Assembly: GCA_000733355.1 (NCBI GenBank)
Contig: JNVV01000031.1
Span: 66,993 to 130,992, forward strand
Direction of reading: 5' to 3'
Source: Falciphora oryzae
Taxonomy: Eukaryota > Ascomycota > Sordariomycetes > Magnaporthales > Magnaporthaceae
Length of the DNA stretch: 64,000 nucleotides
In this document: positions 23,665 to 35,200 of the stretch, in pieces
How the letters are laid out: every line of letters starts with the position of its first letter
Position numbering within the stretch: position 1 is the stretch's first letter
Notes under the pieces: model-generated
Databases searched by the model: none
Told to the model about the DNA's origin: nothing
What the model saw: only the letters and a program-made list of their open reading frames with translations
Made by a program: the position numbers and the translations under genes

Positions 23665-24933
23665 TTAAGCACGGAGAGCGGCCGCACGGCGGGCAGCCTC
23701 GCGGCGAGCCTCGCGCCTCTGGCGGCGGATGGCCTTGCAGTCGAGGACGGGAGGCGGGTTGGCGGGCTGGGCGGGCTTAGTAGGCTGGGAGACAGGAGGA
23801 CGGGTCGGGGTAGTAGAGCCGTTGCCCTTGCCGTTGTTGTTCTTGCCGTTGTTGTTGTTCTGGTTGCCGCCAGTGTTCTGGTTGCCGCCAGTGTTCTGGT
23901 TGCCGCCAGTGTTCTGGTTGCCGCCGTTGTTGTTCTGGTTGCCGCCAGTGTTCTGGTTGCCGCCGTTGTTGTTCTGGTTGCCGCCAGTGTTCTGGTTGCC
24001 GCCGTTGTTGTTCTGGTTGCCGCCAGTGTTCTGGTTGCCGCCGTTGTTGTTCTGGTTGCCGCCAGTGTTCTGGTTGCCGCCGCTGTTCTGGTTGCCGCCG
24101 TTGTTTTGGTTGCCACCGTTGTTCTGGTTGCCGCCGCTGTTCTGGTTACCGCCGTTGTTCTGGTTGCCGTTACCGACGTTGTTGTTGCCGCCGTTGCCAG
24201 CGCCGCGAGAAAAGACAGGAGGGCCAGGGATGGGGTACGAGGTGGGGTTGTTGTACAGGTTGAACAGGATGCCGGGGTCCTGGGCGCTGTAGAGCTTGGT
24301 GGCGGGCACGCCCTGGGGGGTCTCGGTGCCGGATCCGCTGACCTCGAGGTTGACGCACTGGGGGTACAGCTGGGCGCCGTTGGGGCGGTTGCCATCGTGC
24401 AGGCCGAACACCTCGTGGCGGAGCACGTACGAGCCGGCCTTGATCGAGGCCGGGACCGTGACCTCCCACTTGTTGCCGTTGCGGACCAGCTTGTCCGAGG
24501 CCCACACGCCGTTCTCGAGACCGGCCTCGTCGATCTTGAAGAATTGCAGGGCGGTGACGTCGACCTTGTCGCAGCCGGCCGAGCCGCACGACGCGAGGTA
24601 GTCAATGACGGGGCCCTTGTGGCTGTCGGGCCAGGTGTCCCACTGGACAGTGATGGTGCTGCCAGCCTTGACCGGGATCGACGACTTGGCGTTGACCGAG
24701 CCCCTGTGGCAGGCGATGTCGCGCGAGTTGAAGTCGCTGGGGAGGACGAAGCCGTTATCCGAAGCCGTAGTAGCCCAGCCAACAGTGCCAGCGGCGGCCT
24801 TGACGCCGTTGAAAGGCGTGAAACCAGGGAAGCTCTTGCCGTCAACCGTCCAGGAGGAGCAGTGTCCGTGAGCCGCAACAGAGGCAGCGCCGGCAAGGAC
24901 GGCAAGGAGAGTCTTGGAGGTGAAAGAAGACAT
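23665..24933 (-). CDS. AA9 lytic polysaccharide monooxygenase (GH61) with Asn/Gly-rich repeat tail
   Basis: A single exon of 422 aa from the ATG at 24933. The signal peptide (MSSFTSKTLLAVLAGAASVAA) is cleaved before His22, so mature His1 can form the copper histidine brace. The second brace residue is His105 in WPDSHKGPVIDYL. The axial site is Tyr190 in GAQLYPQC, with His173 (LRHEVFGLH) and Gln188 as second-sphere residues. The catalytic domain ends near residue 240. Instead of a cellulose-binding module, the C-terminus has a repeat linker of 16 GGNQN units (261-362), a Pro/Thr segment and a strongly basic tail (CKAIRRQRREARREAARR). The enzyme should oxidatively cleave cellulose or related glucans outside the cell. 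Confidence 0.95.
   Translation of the reverse strand: MSSFTSKTLLAVLAGAASVAAHGHCSSWTVDGKSFPGFTPFNGVKAAAGTVGWATTASDNGFVLPSDFNSRDIACHRGSVNAKSSIPVKAGSTITVQWDTWPDSHKGPVIDYLASCGSAGCDKVDVTALQFFKIDEAGLENGVWASDKLVRNGNKWEVTVPASIKAGSYVLRHEVFGLHDGNRPNGAQLYPQCVNLEVSGSGTETPQGVPATKLYSAQDPGILFNLYNNPTSYPIPGPPVFSRGAGNGGNNNVGNGNQNNGGNQNSGGNQNNGGNQNNGGNQNSGGNQNTGGNQNNNGGNQNTGGNQNNNGGNQNTGGNQNNNGGNQNTGGNQNNNGGNQNTGGNQNTGGNQNTGGNQNNNNGKNNNGKGNGSTTPTRPPVSQPTKPAQPANPPPVLDCKAIRRQRREARREAARRAAALRA
23848..24153 (-). repeat. Minisatellite encoding GGNQN repeats, with 39-bp higher-order unit
   Basis: Sixteen GGNQN-type units of 18, 21 or 24 bp lie in tandem. At about 23926-24081 an 18-bp and a 21-bp unit alternate as a 39-bp period repeated four times (GGNQNT then GGNQNNN). 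Codon use is almost identical between copies, which suggests recent amplification by slippage or unequal exchange. Confidence 0.9.
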
Positions 24934-27900
24934 GTTTGCGAGTATCGTGGAGCGGTTGGGGTCGAGTTGGAATGTGGGTTTCGAGATGGGTTCCGGGGAA
25001 TGGAATAAAAGACAGTGGTTGGTTTGACCGAGCAAATGACAGGAGCAAAAAAGGCTACGTTGGAGCAATGAAATACCGACTGGCGGAAAAGAGTGAATGG
25101 TGTGCGACGAAGCTTAGAAAGACCTCAGTCAATGAAGCGAGTGTGAAGCGAATGAACGTAAAGTTCTATAAGGAATGTGGTGTCACGGACGTGAAGGACA
25201 GTGAAAGCTGCGGTGAGCCTGGGGAGAAAGGGAAGGAAGAAGCATGATAGAGATGTGGCGAGAGACATCTTTATATCAACGACTAGTGGGCTAGGACGGG
25301 TGGGCATCAACAGCCCCTTGCCCGTCCCAGCCCTCCATGACGGCATCCGTTGGCCCAAGCGTGGTGATCTCGTCCTTTGAGGTCCCCGCTTCATGGCAAC
25401 AAAGAAGCGACTCCAGGGGTCAGGCACAGGGGGCCCAAGTCAAAGGACGGAAGTTCGTGCCGCGAGCCCTATCACCTCACGTGCGGCTCAAGCCCACCCT
25501 CGGCCGATGACAGATGTTTCAGCAAAATGAAGCCACCACGATTGAATTCCTAGATCCGTCAGCTAGCTGTGGGCAGGCATGATGCTCGCTTAGAGGGCGC
25601 GGCCATCGCTGAGGGTGGCTGGCCCGGAGCGTTGAATGGCCCTTGGGCGGCCGCGGGCGCCAACGCCTTCAGGCGCCCAGCCCAGCGCCTCACCCGAAGG
25701 ACAGGGGGGATGGTATCCGTAGGGCACAGCACTCGCAGGCCCGGTTCACACATTCGTCGGATCAGGCCGATGCAGAAACCCTAGTCCATCATGTTGTTTG
25801 TTAATAACAGGGGCCGTCGATCATCAAGGGGCAAGGCCAGATACAGCAAGGGTCAGACGACAAAAAAAGACGCATCCTGATGGACAAAGAGACAAACGGC
25901 CGATACGCAGGCACCAAGACGAGAGACAAACTGGTCCCGTTCTTCCAGTCCCCTGCGGCTTCGATGGCAGGTCCCATCCGCCGGCCCACCGAAATCGTCG
26001 GCAGCTGCTCGAATCCACTCGGAGAAGGGGGCCTCGCAAGCGTTCCAGAAAGCAGCAAGGCCGTGTGGGCGCCCGGGTTGGCAAAGAGGGTCTGGGAATA
26101 CCGGAACGGTGAATGGTGGCGAGTTGGGATGGGAAACCCAAGTGCATGAAAAAAAGCAAAGCGTTGTTCTCCGAGGGCCAACCCAACCAACCAACCGCCA
26201 GCTGTCACACGCACAGTCCGATTCTCTCTTTGTTTCATCGCGGCATAATATCCTCGCCGTTGGTGACGGCTTGGTGTTTGCTGTCAAGGAGAGGCAAGGG
26301 GCAGGTCGAAAGGATTGGCCCTCCCTCAGGGGCTCGCGTTTCAGACCCAAGGTGGAGGCGGAAAGGGAAAACCCTGCGTCAATCCGCAATCAATCGCCGG
26401 CGGGTGGGGTAAGGGGGCGCCCCCAGCAGACGTTGAGCTGTCGTCCAACAGCAGCAGGGCGCAACCATGAGGCTCAGCGGGATGTGACCTTATGCTGTGG
26501 CGCTTGGGAGGACGTTAGCGTCGATTCCCGCTTAAACCCGAGACGGTGCTGGGCCTTCCTGTCCTGTGTTGTCGGCGGCCCACACAACCTCTCTCAGCTG
26601 GGCGCTAGGGCGAGTCCCCGCTGTCCGGAATAAATGGCAGGTTCGCCGCTAGGGTCGGCCGTCGACCCTGGACGGGCGAAAAGACGACATCGCGCGTCGG
26701 GGGAAGGCTGCAGGTCATTTCCTCGCTCATGCAGCGATTCGTGGATGAATGCCTCGCGTCGTCGATCGCGACTGCCCTCCCACCCTCCTCTCGTTCTCCG
26801 CGGCATCCTTCCGCCCCACACCCTCACACGAGCCAAAGCCAGGGGGATCCTGTGCGTGCAGAGCAAAGAAAGCAGGAGCAGCCGACAAACAGCATCAGAC
26901 AACGACAATCTCGTTTGCTCCTTCGCTTCGACGAAATGTCTGAATGCGCTTGCACTAGCGCGTCTGCCATCGTCCACAGTTGTCTGCCTGCTCGCCTTCC
27001 TAGGCCCGAGGTATCCCGGCGGGACGCGGGAGGCAGGCAGGCGGTCAGCCGGCCAGAGCGAGAGACGAGAGGACACAAGATCGAGAGGAGCCCCGGGCAA
27101 CGCAAAATGTGGAGTTGCCCTACACTGCCAGCAGGGCCGATCAAGCCGAAGAACAGGCGAAGACCGTTCGTTCCTGACGCATTGCGTTTGACTCCACCTC
27201 GAATCCACCCTCTGCCCCGTGGACGCGGCTCGATGGGGATGGGAGAACTGCGCCTCCTGTCCCCTCAGCAGCCGCCGCCCATCGTCTGCCAGCGCCTCAT
27301 GCCCGCCGCCCCTCGTGTGCCAATCCTTTGGCGTCGAAGTCGCTCTCGCTCAGGGCACTGCGGCCTCGCTTAGGCATGCGATGGTACCTGCATGGTGCCT
27401 GGCCTTTTTTGGGTTATGTTTATTCCTTCTAAGTTTGGCTTTCGGTACCATCCGCGGAGCCGCCACCCAGCCGCGATCGATTGAGTCCATCGCCTGGTGT
27501 CCAGTTCGTAGGTAACTTGATCGAAATTAATGCAGATCACCGAGGACCACGCCTCGTTGCGTGCGGGGTTGGTTATGCGCAAAGACACGGGCACCCCTCT
27601 GTGCCTGGGAACTGTTCGTTTACACAACACTGTCCACAATCTGCTGAAGGGGCAGCCAAGCCAGCCACATCCCGATACTGAGTGAATCGTCTGCCCACAA
27701 ACGCACGGCCCATCACACAAGCAAGAAATCAGGTTTGTTTGCCGCCTCTGCGTGCGTCGTAAGTAGTTTAGGTCGGCGGCAAGGTTTGTGAGGGCCGTCA
27801 TTCGAATTCATTATACGTGAAACGCAAACAGCTCTTGGAGGCCCTAGGGGGCCATGGGTTGGCCGACGAGTGATCCGATATATCTGACGAACTCCTCGCT

Positions 27901-28981
27901 ATGTGGACGGTGCCTACCTTGGCTGACATTTTGCTGTCTAGCCTCTTTTGTGACCGCATCTCTCGTTTACCGCTTGTTTGCCATGTTGCCATCTGGGATG
28001 GTCCGACGCCTGCCTCGGCATCCTAGACGAATAGCCGACCATGGGCTCGATTGGCCTCAGCCTTCCAGCTTGTCATCCACCCGGAAATTAGCTCCAAGTT
28101 ATCCCACGAGGCAGACCATTGGATGTGACCAAAGTCTTACCTCGCTCGATCCTCCTCCCCTTTCGTTCGGCCTTCTAAACGTTATTGTTTCCTCACCCAG
28201 AGAAATTCTGCCATATATCATGCAACCGCTGTAGGCATTAAACCTCTGGCAGCAATTATCATCGCATCATTGAGAGGAGGGGACAAGGACGGGAAACCGA
28301 AAAAGGCATAGGATAAAGAACTAAGAACTTTTGTATCTCAAAGCAGCCACACGTCAGTGCACTCGCTTTTCAGCCCATGCTTCGAGGCCAAATAACAACT
28401 GGCCGAGGTCCAAGCAGCACCTTTGCTTCTTTCAACGTCCAGTCAATAGAATCCACCGCATATCCCTTTGCTGTCTGGCAGAAATTGCCACACAGACGAG
28501 TTAGGTTCTGACAAAAGGCTGATACACAGCCATAGAACGGAGGGGGATGCGGGAGGGTCGAATTTCTGGCAACAGGCCAGGGAGGGATGACGACAAATGA
28601 TAAGACCATCATCTCCTGAGGAAATACGAGCACGTCCGGTAGAACCAGGACGTTCCGTACTGTGTCACCCTAAAAGACCATGACTGAGTGATGAAAGAAA
28701 TAAACGCAGTAAGAGTAGTGTCGACGGCAGACCATGAACTGGTCACGTAGGGGGCCGAGGGCTAATGGCTAGAAGCAAGATGTATGCTGATCCAGCCAGC
28801 GACGCGATGTTGGCCATGAGGACGGCGACGGCACCGACAATCCCGGCCTGCAGTGGCCTCCCGGCGCATCGATATCGGTATCGATGCTGGGTGCTGTACC
28901 AGAGACCAAGGGCAGCGCCAGACCCTCGTGGTCCTCAGGGAAGACGCCTTCGAATGCCGCATACGACCGCAACCCAACACT
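24934..28981. other. Long intergenic region
   Basis: About 4 kb between the 5' end of the LPMO gene and the 3' end of the AcrB-like gene. I see no supported coding region. Overlapping open frames at 25.8-27.4 kb occur on both strands in GC-rich sequence and show no family signature. Confidence 0.4.
25268..25275 (-). promoter_or_regulatory. TATA-like element of the LPMO gene
   Basis: TATAAAGA on the minus strand lies about 335 nt upstream of the LPMO ATG, implying a leader of roughly 300 nt. Confidence 0.35.
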
Positions 28982-31900
28982 CTAGATCGGACTGGCGGGA
29001 TCGCGGACGCTACCACTGCCGCTGCCACTACCGCTACCGCTACCACTACCACTACCGCTGCCGCTGCGGACGCTGCTGCGACCTGAACCAAGACCAGAGC
29101 CAGACCCCATTCCACAACCAGACCCGGATCCGGACCCAGAAAGCGAGCCGGATCCGGCACCACCGCGCCGGTGAATCGTCCGAGAGAAGGGGCTGTACAG
29201 GCCCGGCGGGGGGCCCATAACATGGCCGGGGGCGCCGGCGCCGATTGGGTTGGGGCGCATGGTCTTGGTCACATCCTCGTCTCCTTGACTGGACTCGGTG
29301 AAGCCCGAGACGTCCGAGAGCATGGAGCTCGAACGGCCACGGCGCCGAGTGCCACCCGCAGGCACGTGCAGCATGGACTGTGAGAACTGCGCCGGCATGG
29401 CCGTCACCGTGGGCCCGTGCTGCGGCAGGTGGAGCGCGAGAGGGGCTTGATTCGGCGGAGACGACAGAATCGGTTGCGACAAAGGCGCTGCAGACGCGGC
29501 GGGCGGCCACATGGCTGGCTGTCCCGCGAAGGGCTGGGTGGTTGCAGGCACGGCCGGGGCTACTGTGGCGCCGCCCCATTGATTCATGGGGGGGAAGGCG
29601 GCCGCTGGCATATCGTGGACGGCCGGCGCAAAGGCACCACCAACAGCCACGTCGTACGGCTGGACGGCAGCCATCATCTCGGCGTTGAAGCTGTTAAAAT
29701 AAGCCTGCAAGGCAGCAGCCATGGTCTGAGCCTGGTGGGCCTTCTCGGCATTATAGGCCCTAACAGCCGTGATGGCATCCACGTAAGACTTCTCGGTTCT
29801 ATCCGCGTCGGCAGCGAACAGGACACGCTGCTGGCGCCGCCGCTCAGCCTCGTCCAGACCTCTGGCGTTAGCGTCGGTAATGCGCGCGTGCTCATCGTCA
29901 AGCTTAGCGATGCGCGCCGCGATCTTATTGCGCTTGTTCTGAAGAGCATCGCGCTCCGAGGCGAGGGCCTTGAGATCCTGGTCAATCGTTGCCTTGAAGC
30001 TCTTGAAGGACGCCCGGGCCGCGTCGAACCGCGCCTTTTCGGCATTCCACTCCCCCTGCTTGCTGCGGTAGCGTCCCATCAGTTCCTCGGGCACCGACTC
30101 CAGTTCTTTGATCTGCTCGTCCAGCTCTTGGATCGACTGCTCCGCCTGGGCCTGCTGCGTGTTGTGCTGGCTGATCTTCTGCCTCCACTTCTCGTCATTC
30201 CCTCCCGAAGACTGCACGGCGTTGGTGAGCTTGTCGATCTCTTTCCGGAGCTGGTTGACCTTGCGGTTATTTTCCTTCCTGAGAGTCTTGAGCTTGGCCT
30301 TCTCCTCGGCTAGCTTGGCCTCCTGGCTCGCGATCGAGGTCTTTAGGGTCGTGGCGGGGTCTTTGCGGGAGAGCACTCGGTGGGCCGTGATCTGGACGTT
30401 CGTAGAGGGGTCCGCATCCCTGGTTCTAGCCTGAGTAGTCCTAACACTGGTTGAGAAGAGAACCTCGTTCGTCTTGGCACAGACAAACTCGCACTCGTAG
30501 CTAGACATGGGTGTCAGCCCATAAATGTCACCCGTCCATCGTGACCCGGGTTGGGACGCGCCACTTTCGGCCTCCTCTTCCTCGTCTTCCATCCGAATTA
30601 TACGCGTTGGCTGCCAGATGGCGTTGTTGACTCGCACGAAGAAGGGCTTGCCGGCATCAACCCAAGATGCGCCGGCTCTGCCGTTCTCACGACACGAGTC
30701 GTCTGCACCGTCGTCGGCAAATCGGCTCGTGGCGAAGCAGACCTCGTCGCTTCCGACGTAGCAGATCCATATCTGCCCTGGCTGGGTGTTGAAGGGTGCA
30801 TTTCCGAGATTGTGGATGTCGGTGGCGTTGGAGCCAGCGGACTCACGCGCGGCGTGAGATAGTTCATATTCTTTAACCATGACAATTTTTGTGCTCGCAA
30901 GCGCTGCCCACAGCGGCTGCCGTATTCGGACCTGGGCGCTTTGTTTTCTTTTCTTCTTGGTTGAGATGGCCATTGAAGTCAGGGTCGACTGCGCGCTGGG
31001 ATCCGATTCGGACATGCCGCTGGGGGTGCTCTCGCTTGCTGACGATTCGGCGGGAAACAATGTCTTGCCGGCCTCGGGATCCAGCTGGCTCTGGGGTTGA
31101 GCGTCTCGCTTTTCTCTCCGAAGATACCACTCGCGAACGAACTTCACGAGGCCCTGCATCACTATGTGGACCGCCAAAACATTCCTAATCCAGGGGTAAG
31201 CTCCGGTTCGCTTCGCCGTCGAAGGGTTGGATGAGTTGAGCGGGCTGGGCTGGTCCGAGGAACCCCAGCCGTTGCCACCGAGAAGCGTCGTGATGCGAGA
31301 TATGCCCTGGAGACTAGGGTGCTGCCCGAACCGAGAGAGACCGACGATTATGGAGCATAGCATGAAGGTGTTGAGCGAGCCCTGCCTGGAGCTCCCGCCG
31401 CCGCCCAAAGTCAATGCGATAGTGACCTGAGCAAAGTCGAGGAGGAAGTTTTGAAGAAGACCGGGCAGGAAGATCCACACCAGCAAGAAGACGCAGTCGA
31501 TGCACAGCAGAACCGTAATGGACGGCGTCCCGATCGCAGCTTCGAACATGTCGGTGATGCTGAGGCCGGAGCTGGTGGTGACGGGCGGGACGAAGGTGAG
31601 GAGGGTGAAGAGTCCATAGATCAACGAGAGGGCGATAGGGGACAGCTGCATCAGAATGATGAGTATGGCTATCGTGTCGTAGAGCGGGCACGAGCGGAGG
31701 ACGGTAAAGGCGAACTCGAAGGGCCCCGGATCCCGGTGCACGTTGACGTTCTTGGCCGCGTTGACATCGATCCGGCGCGCGTTCTCCTCCGGGTTCGCCA
31801 TCTGGGACTGGAGCTGGGTAGCGGCGACCGAGTCGGCCAAGGAGGACTCCTCTGTCGAGTCGTTGGCCATCGAGGCACGGAGCGAGGCAGCGGCCTTGTG

Positions 31901-32263
31901 GTCTGCGGAGCCGTTGGCGGCGGCAGCAGGGACGGTGGGGACGGGAGGGGCCGTTTCGTGGTACTGCTGAGCGTGCTGGCGCGGGGCGGGGCCGTTGTCG
32001 TTCATCTTTGCGTTTCCGTTGGCGGTCGAGGAGGGGCCGGGCTGGGCCTGGCCTCTGCCGGGCGAGCTGAGGTGGCCATTCGCGTTGTCGAGCTTGCCGA
32101 CGTCGGGCGCCGAGGGACGCGGGGCGCCGTCGACCTGGCTCTGGCTCCGCTGCTTGCTGACGCGCTTGCCGGGGCCTACAAGGCCATTGTCGTGGCGGTT
32201 GGCGCTGTCGCGATTGCTGGCGGCTCCCTGCTGTCGCTTTGCCGAGGAGGACACGCGAGGCAT
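28982..32263 (-). CDS. acrB: AcrB-like ubiquitination network signalling protein
   Basis: A single exon of 1093 aa. In Aspergillus nidulans, AcrB is linked to carbon catabolite repression and the CreB/CreC deubiquitination network; that role is transferred here by resemblance. The N-terminal 180 residues are disordered and polar. Hydrophobic segments at about 193-226, 248-286 and 298-310 give a membrane-embedded region (AILIILMQLSPIALSLIYG, VLLCIDCVFLLVWIFLPGLL). A soluble middle domain follows (PLWAALASTKIVMVKEYELS). A long coiled coil spans about 640-850 (EAKLAEEKAKLKTLRKENN). The C-terminus is a Pro-rich segment and a (Ser-Gly)n run. The membrane-plus-coiled-coil layout fits AcrB. The symbol is assigned by memory of the family, not by alignment. 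Confidence 0.75.
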   Translation of the reverse strand: MPRVSSSAKRQQGAASNRDSANRHDNGLVGPGKRVSKQRSQSQVDGAPRPSAPDVGKLDNANGHLSSPGRGQAQPGPSSTANGNAKMNDNGPAPRQHAQQYHETAPPVPTVPAAAANGSADHKAAASLRASMANDSTEESSLADSVAATQLQSQMANPEENARRIDVNAAKNVNVHRDPGPFEFAFTVLRSCPLYDTIAILIILMQLSPIALSLIYGLFTLLTFVPPVTTSSGLSITDMFEAAIGTPSITVLLCIDCVFLLVWIFLPGLLQNFLLDFAQVTIALTLGGGGSSRQGSLNTFMLCSIIVGLSRFGQHPSLQGISRITTLLGGNGWGSSDQPSPLNSSNPSTAKRTGAYPWIRNVLAVHIVMQGLVKFVREWYLRREKRDAQPQSQLDPEAGKTLFPAESSASESTPSGMSESDPSAQSTLTSMAISTKKKRKQSAQVRIRQPLWAALASTKIVMVKEYELSHAARESAGSNATDIHNLGNAPFNTQPGQIWICYVGSDEVCFATSRFADDGADDSCRENGRAGASWVDAGKPFFVRVNNAIWQPTRIIRMEDEEEEAESGASQPGSRWTGDIYGLTPMSSYECEFVCAKTNEVLFSTSVRTTQARTRDADPSTNVQITAHRVLSRKDPATTLKTSIASQEAKLAEEKAKLKTLRKENNRKVNQLRKEIDKLTNAVQSSGGNDEKWRQKISQHNTQQAQAEQSIQELDEQIKELESVPEELMGRYRSKQGEWNAEKARFDAARASFKSFKATIDQDLKALASERDALQNKRNKIAARIAKLDDEHARITDANARGLDEAERRRQQRVLFAADADRTEKSYVDAITAVRAYNAEKAHQAQTMAAALQAYFNSFNAEMMAAVQPYDVAVGGAFAPAVHDMPAAAFPPMNQWGGATVAPAVPATTQPFAGQPAMWPPAASAAPLSQPILSSPPNQAPLALHLPQHGPTVTAMPAQFSQSMLHVPAGGTRRRGRSSSMLSDVSGFTESSQGDEDVTKTMRPNPIGAGAPGHVMGPPPGLYSPFSRTIHRRGGAGSGSLSGSGSGSGCGMGSGSGLGSGRSSVRSGSGSGSGSGSGSGSGSGSVRDPASPI
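28985..29165 (-). repeat. Ser-Gly dipeptide-encoding simple repeat
   Basis: GC-rich hexanucleotide-like repeats (TACCGC/TGCCAC families on the + strand) encode the GSGSGS tail at the extreme C-terminus of the AcrB-like protein. The repeat is likely length-variable between strains. Confidence 0.75.
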
Positions 32264-35200
32264 AAGCTTGTCTTCTTATGCTGGCCGCGAAACACGGGAG
32301 CCGTGTTCTGAGCCAGCAAAGAAGTCCTGGATGATGGAGCCCACCTGGAGGAACACCCGACGACCGCGATGCCGCGATCGTTTGTCGGGGCCGAAGTCAC
32401 TGGTTGGGGACACAAGGGATGATTCGTTGGTGGTGGCGACCTGGGATTGGCGATTCTGGCTCAGAGCCGAAGCAGAACCACGCCGTCGGATGGAAGAGCT
32501 CGGCAGTCGACCGAAGCTTGCATGTGTCCCCCTTTTCCCTTCCTCTGTTTGGTCTTATTCTTTTCTCTCCCCTCCTTCTTTTTTTCTTGGGTCTTCCTAC
32601 CCGTTAAAGTCGAGAGCCACCGTGTCGTGGCGTTGCGGCGTGGAAGGATCGTGGCACGCGGCGGGTGCTTACGCAGAATGCTTTGTTTGTTCGAAAAGGG
32701 GACGGAATTTGATGGTAGGGTTTTAGGTTTAGAAGGCTACACGCACGGCCACTGAGGATAGCGAGGGTGTCGGGTCAAGGCGATTGGAAGTGGGAAGGAA
32801 AGAATGGGGCGGAATCAAACCTGCACATGGTGGACGGACGGCTGTACCTGTACCTCGTGCAACCTCCCACCTGCACCAGGCTTGATTCGCGGGCGGATCC
32901 TGCCTGTTGTCCACTAAAAATTTGCATGCAGGCCGTCGCAAGTCAAGGCCTGCCCATAGCGAGTGGGGGAGCCTGCGGGGACATGAAAGCACCGACCCAA
33001 TCCAAACTTCGCGTCTTGCCTGTGTGAGTCGCCAGAAGAATCCAGTTTGTTATTCCCAGGCTGCTGCATGTTTGGCAGCACAGCGTTTTGTAGATTCGTT
33101 GCCTGTTTTACTGGCAGCCTGGCGAACCGTGCCAAGGCAGGCAAAGCATATGCGTCCCAGCAGATGCCGGCGAAAGCTATCTTCAGGTGAGGAAAGCGTT
33201 GCCCGCGTGCAGCAGAAGGCTCGTGCTGTGCGCGAGACGCATGCGGCGCGACGGTTCGGCGCCAAGAATTGCGGACGGGGGCCTCTGATGAAAGCATCGG
33301 GCCCCTCCAGGGCATCCATCCGCGATCACCACCACCTCAGCCCGCTGCCTCTCCACGAGCATGACATGGAAGCCTCATGCAGCGGCAGGGTGAAATTTCA
33401 TGAGCAAAAACGGGCCAGGAAGAAGGCTGCGTAGGCGTGTGGCCTAGGTTCACCGCCTCGTGCTGTTCGAGCTTCCAGGGTAATCTGGCAAGCAGCAGCC
33501 TGCCGCTCGGCCCAGGGCTCATGGCACGGGAAACAACGCCGCCGATGGTTTGCTAGTCCGATCCGATCAGCCTTGGCCTGCCTGACTCGCCATGGGCTCC
33601 TCCCGGCCGCCACGATGCTACCTTGTTATTATTACTCTCTTTTTTTTTCCTTGCCTCTTGCCCCTTCTCCTCTGGAATTTTTTTTTTTTCTCACCTCCGG
33701 CTTGCTGCACACCGGCCTGCCAGACCCACGACCGATGCATCAGACGCAGACATCGGGCGCTTCCTCATCGCTGCATGCTCATGTCTACGTTTCCATTCCG
33801 GGCGGCTGGAGGCTCCGTTCGTCGACCAGGAATGCATCGCCAGTGGCTTTCTGCCATGCTGGACCGTTTGTTTAGCGCCAGTGTCGGCTTTGCATAGCAT
33901 TGAAATAATTTTCGCGCGGCCCGGACGCTATTATTCACGAAGATCCCTCAATGCTGTGGAGCGGTGCGTGTCACGTTCCTGCAGTCCGTATAAGCCGCAG
34001 TGTTAATTAGAACACCCAGCGGTTTATAGTTGGCAGAAAGGGATACAGTAAAAGGAAATAGGTAAAGGGCGCACGAAAAAAAAAAATACAGAGAATGATG
34101 CAAGCAAAGGAAAAGAAATAGGACAAGATACAGGAAAGAATGGGGTTCCAATTAGCGTGATCAGAACTGCAGACTTTTACCGCAGGCCTCCTGTGGAATC
34201 CCGCCTCGAAGGGGCTCCCGGTCGGCTGCCAGGTACCGGTACTTGCCCCCTCCCCTCCAATTTTCCGACCCGAGGCGGCCAGCCGTTGGCGACCTGCACG
34301 TAGTCAGCATCGAAGCCAGATGCCAGTTCCTCCAGACTCCAAAACAAAACCATTGGATCCTTTGGTTTCTGGATACAGGTAGAAGCGCCCATCCAGAGTT
34401 TCCTGTAAGTCCCAAGTAGGACTTGCCGAGCGCACAAGCCACTATCAACCAAGAACATCCCGCCTTCAAAGACAAGGCAAGGTCAGGTCACACGGCGATT
34501 CCCGCCCGCCAAGATGGCGATATGCGCCCTCGTCACTGCCCCGCCGTCGCATGCAATGGATGCGTGCTCGGTATTCCAAGGTAGCAGTAGCAATAAACGC
34601 AGCGAGGACATGTTGCTGTCCCACGCACACACTACGCAGTTCGCCCATACGGTGTGCAGTGGGCGGCGCTGCACGCTGGAGGGGCCGTTATGTTTGCCGG
34701 GCCAGTAACAGGGCGCACTTTATATTTCTTTGCCCCTTAGCTTCGACGCCGCCATCGGTCGATGACTGGCCCGTCCCGGAGAAGAGGGTTGCAAACCTGC
34801 AGGCCTGCATGCGCGACGATTGAACTTCACTTTTTTTTTCCTTCTTCCTTGAGTCACAGGCACGCACCCATAGATGTTAAACCGCTGTTGGCCCATCCCC
34901 GCTTTCTCCCCTCCTTAAGTTGACGCTTGCAGATGCCAGCCGCGTTGATATATCGAAATTGTCGCTATAGGCTCCCAAATGAGTATGGCTTGTTTTTTGA
35001 CAATTGATACTCTCTCGAGTTACTGCGACCGTTGTTCCTCCCATCATCGCAGACCCCGCCCACCCGTCCGAATGTCTATACCGCATCGGCTAAGTCCTTC
35101 CGTCCAGAGGAGGCGGACGGGTGGGCGGCGGAACCTCACCTCTTGCGCGACCATCAGACCACGAACAAAGCTCAGACTGTTCCGCCTCGCCGCCGGCGCC

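Noticed and set aside
23520..25008. Long open frames on the + strand and in a second minus frame across the LPMO gene
   Set aside because: They arise from the GC-rich codons and the multiple-of-three repeat. Only the minus frame with signal peptide and histidine brace has AA9 motifs.
25797..27373. Overlapping open frames on both strands in the 25.8-27.4 kb interval
   Set aside because: Composition is random-like, with no conserved motifs and no consistent splice chain.
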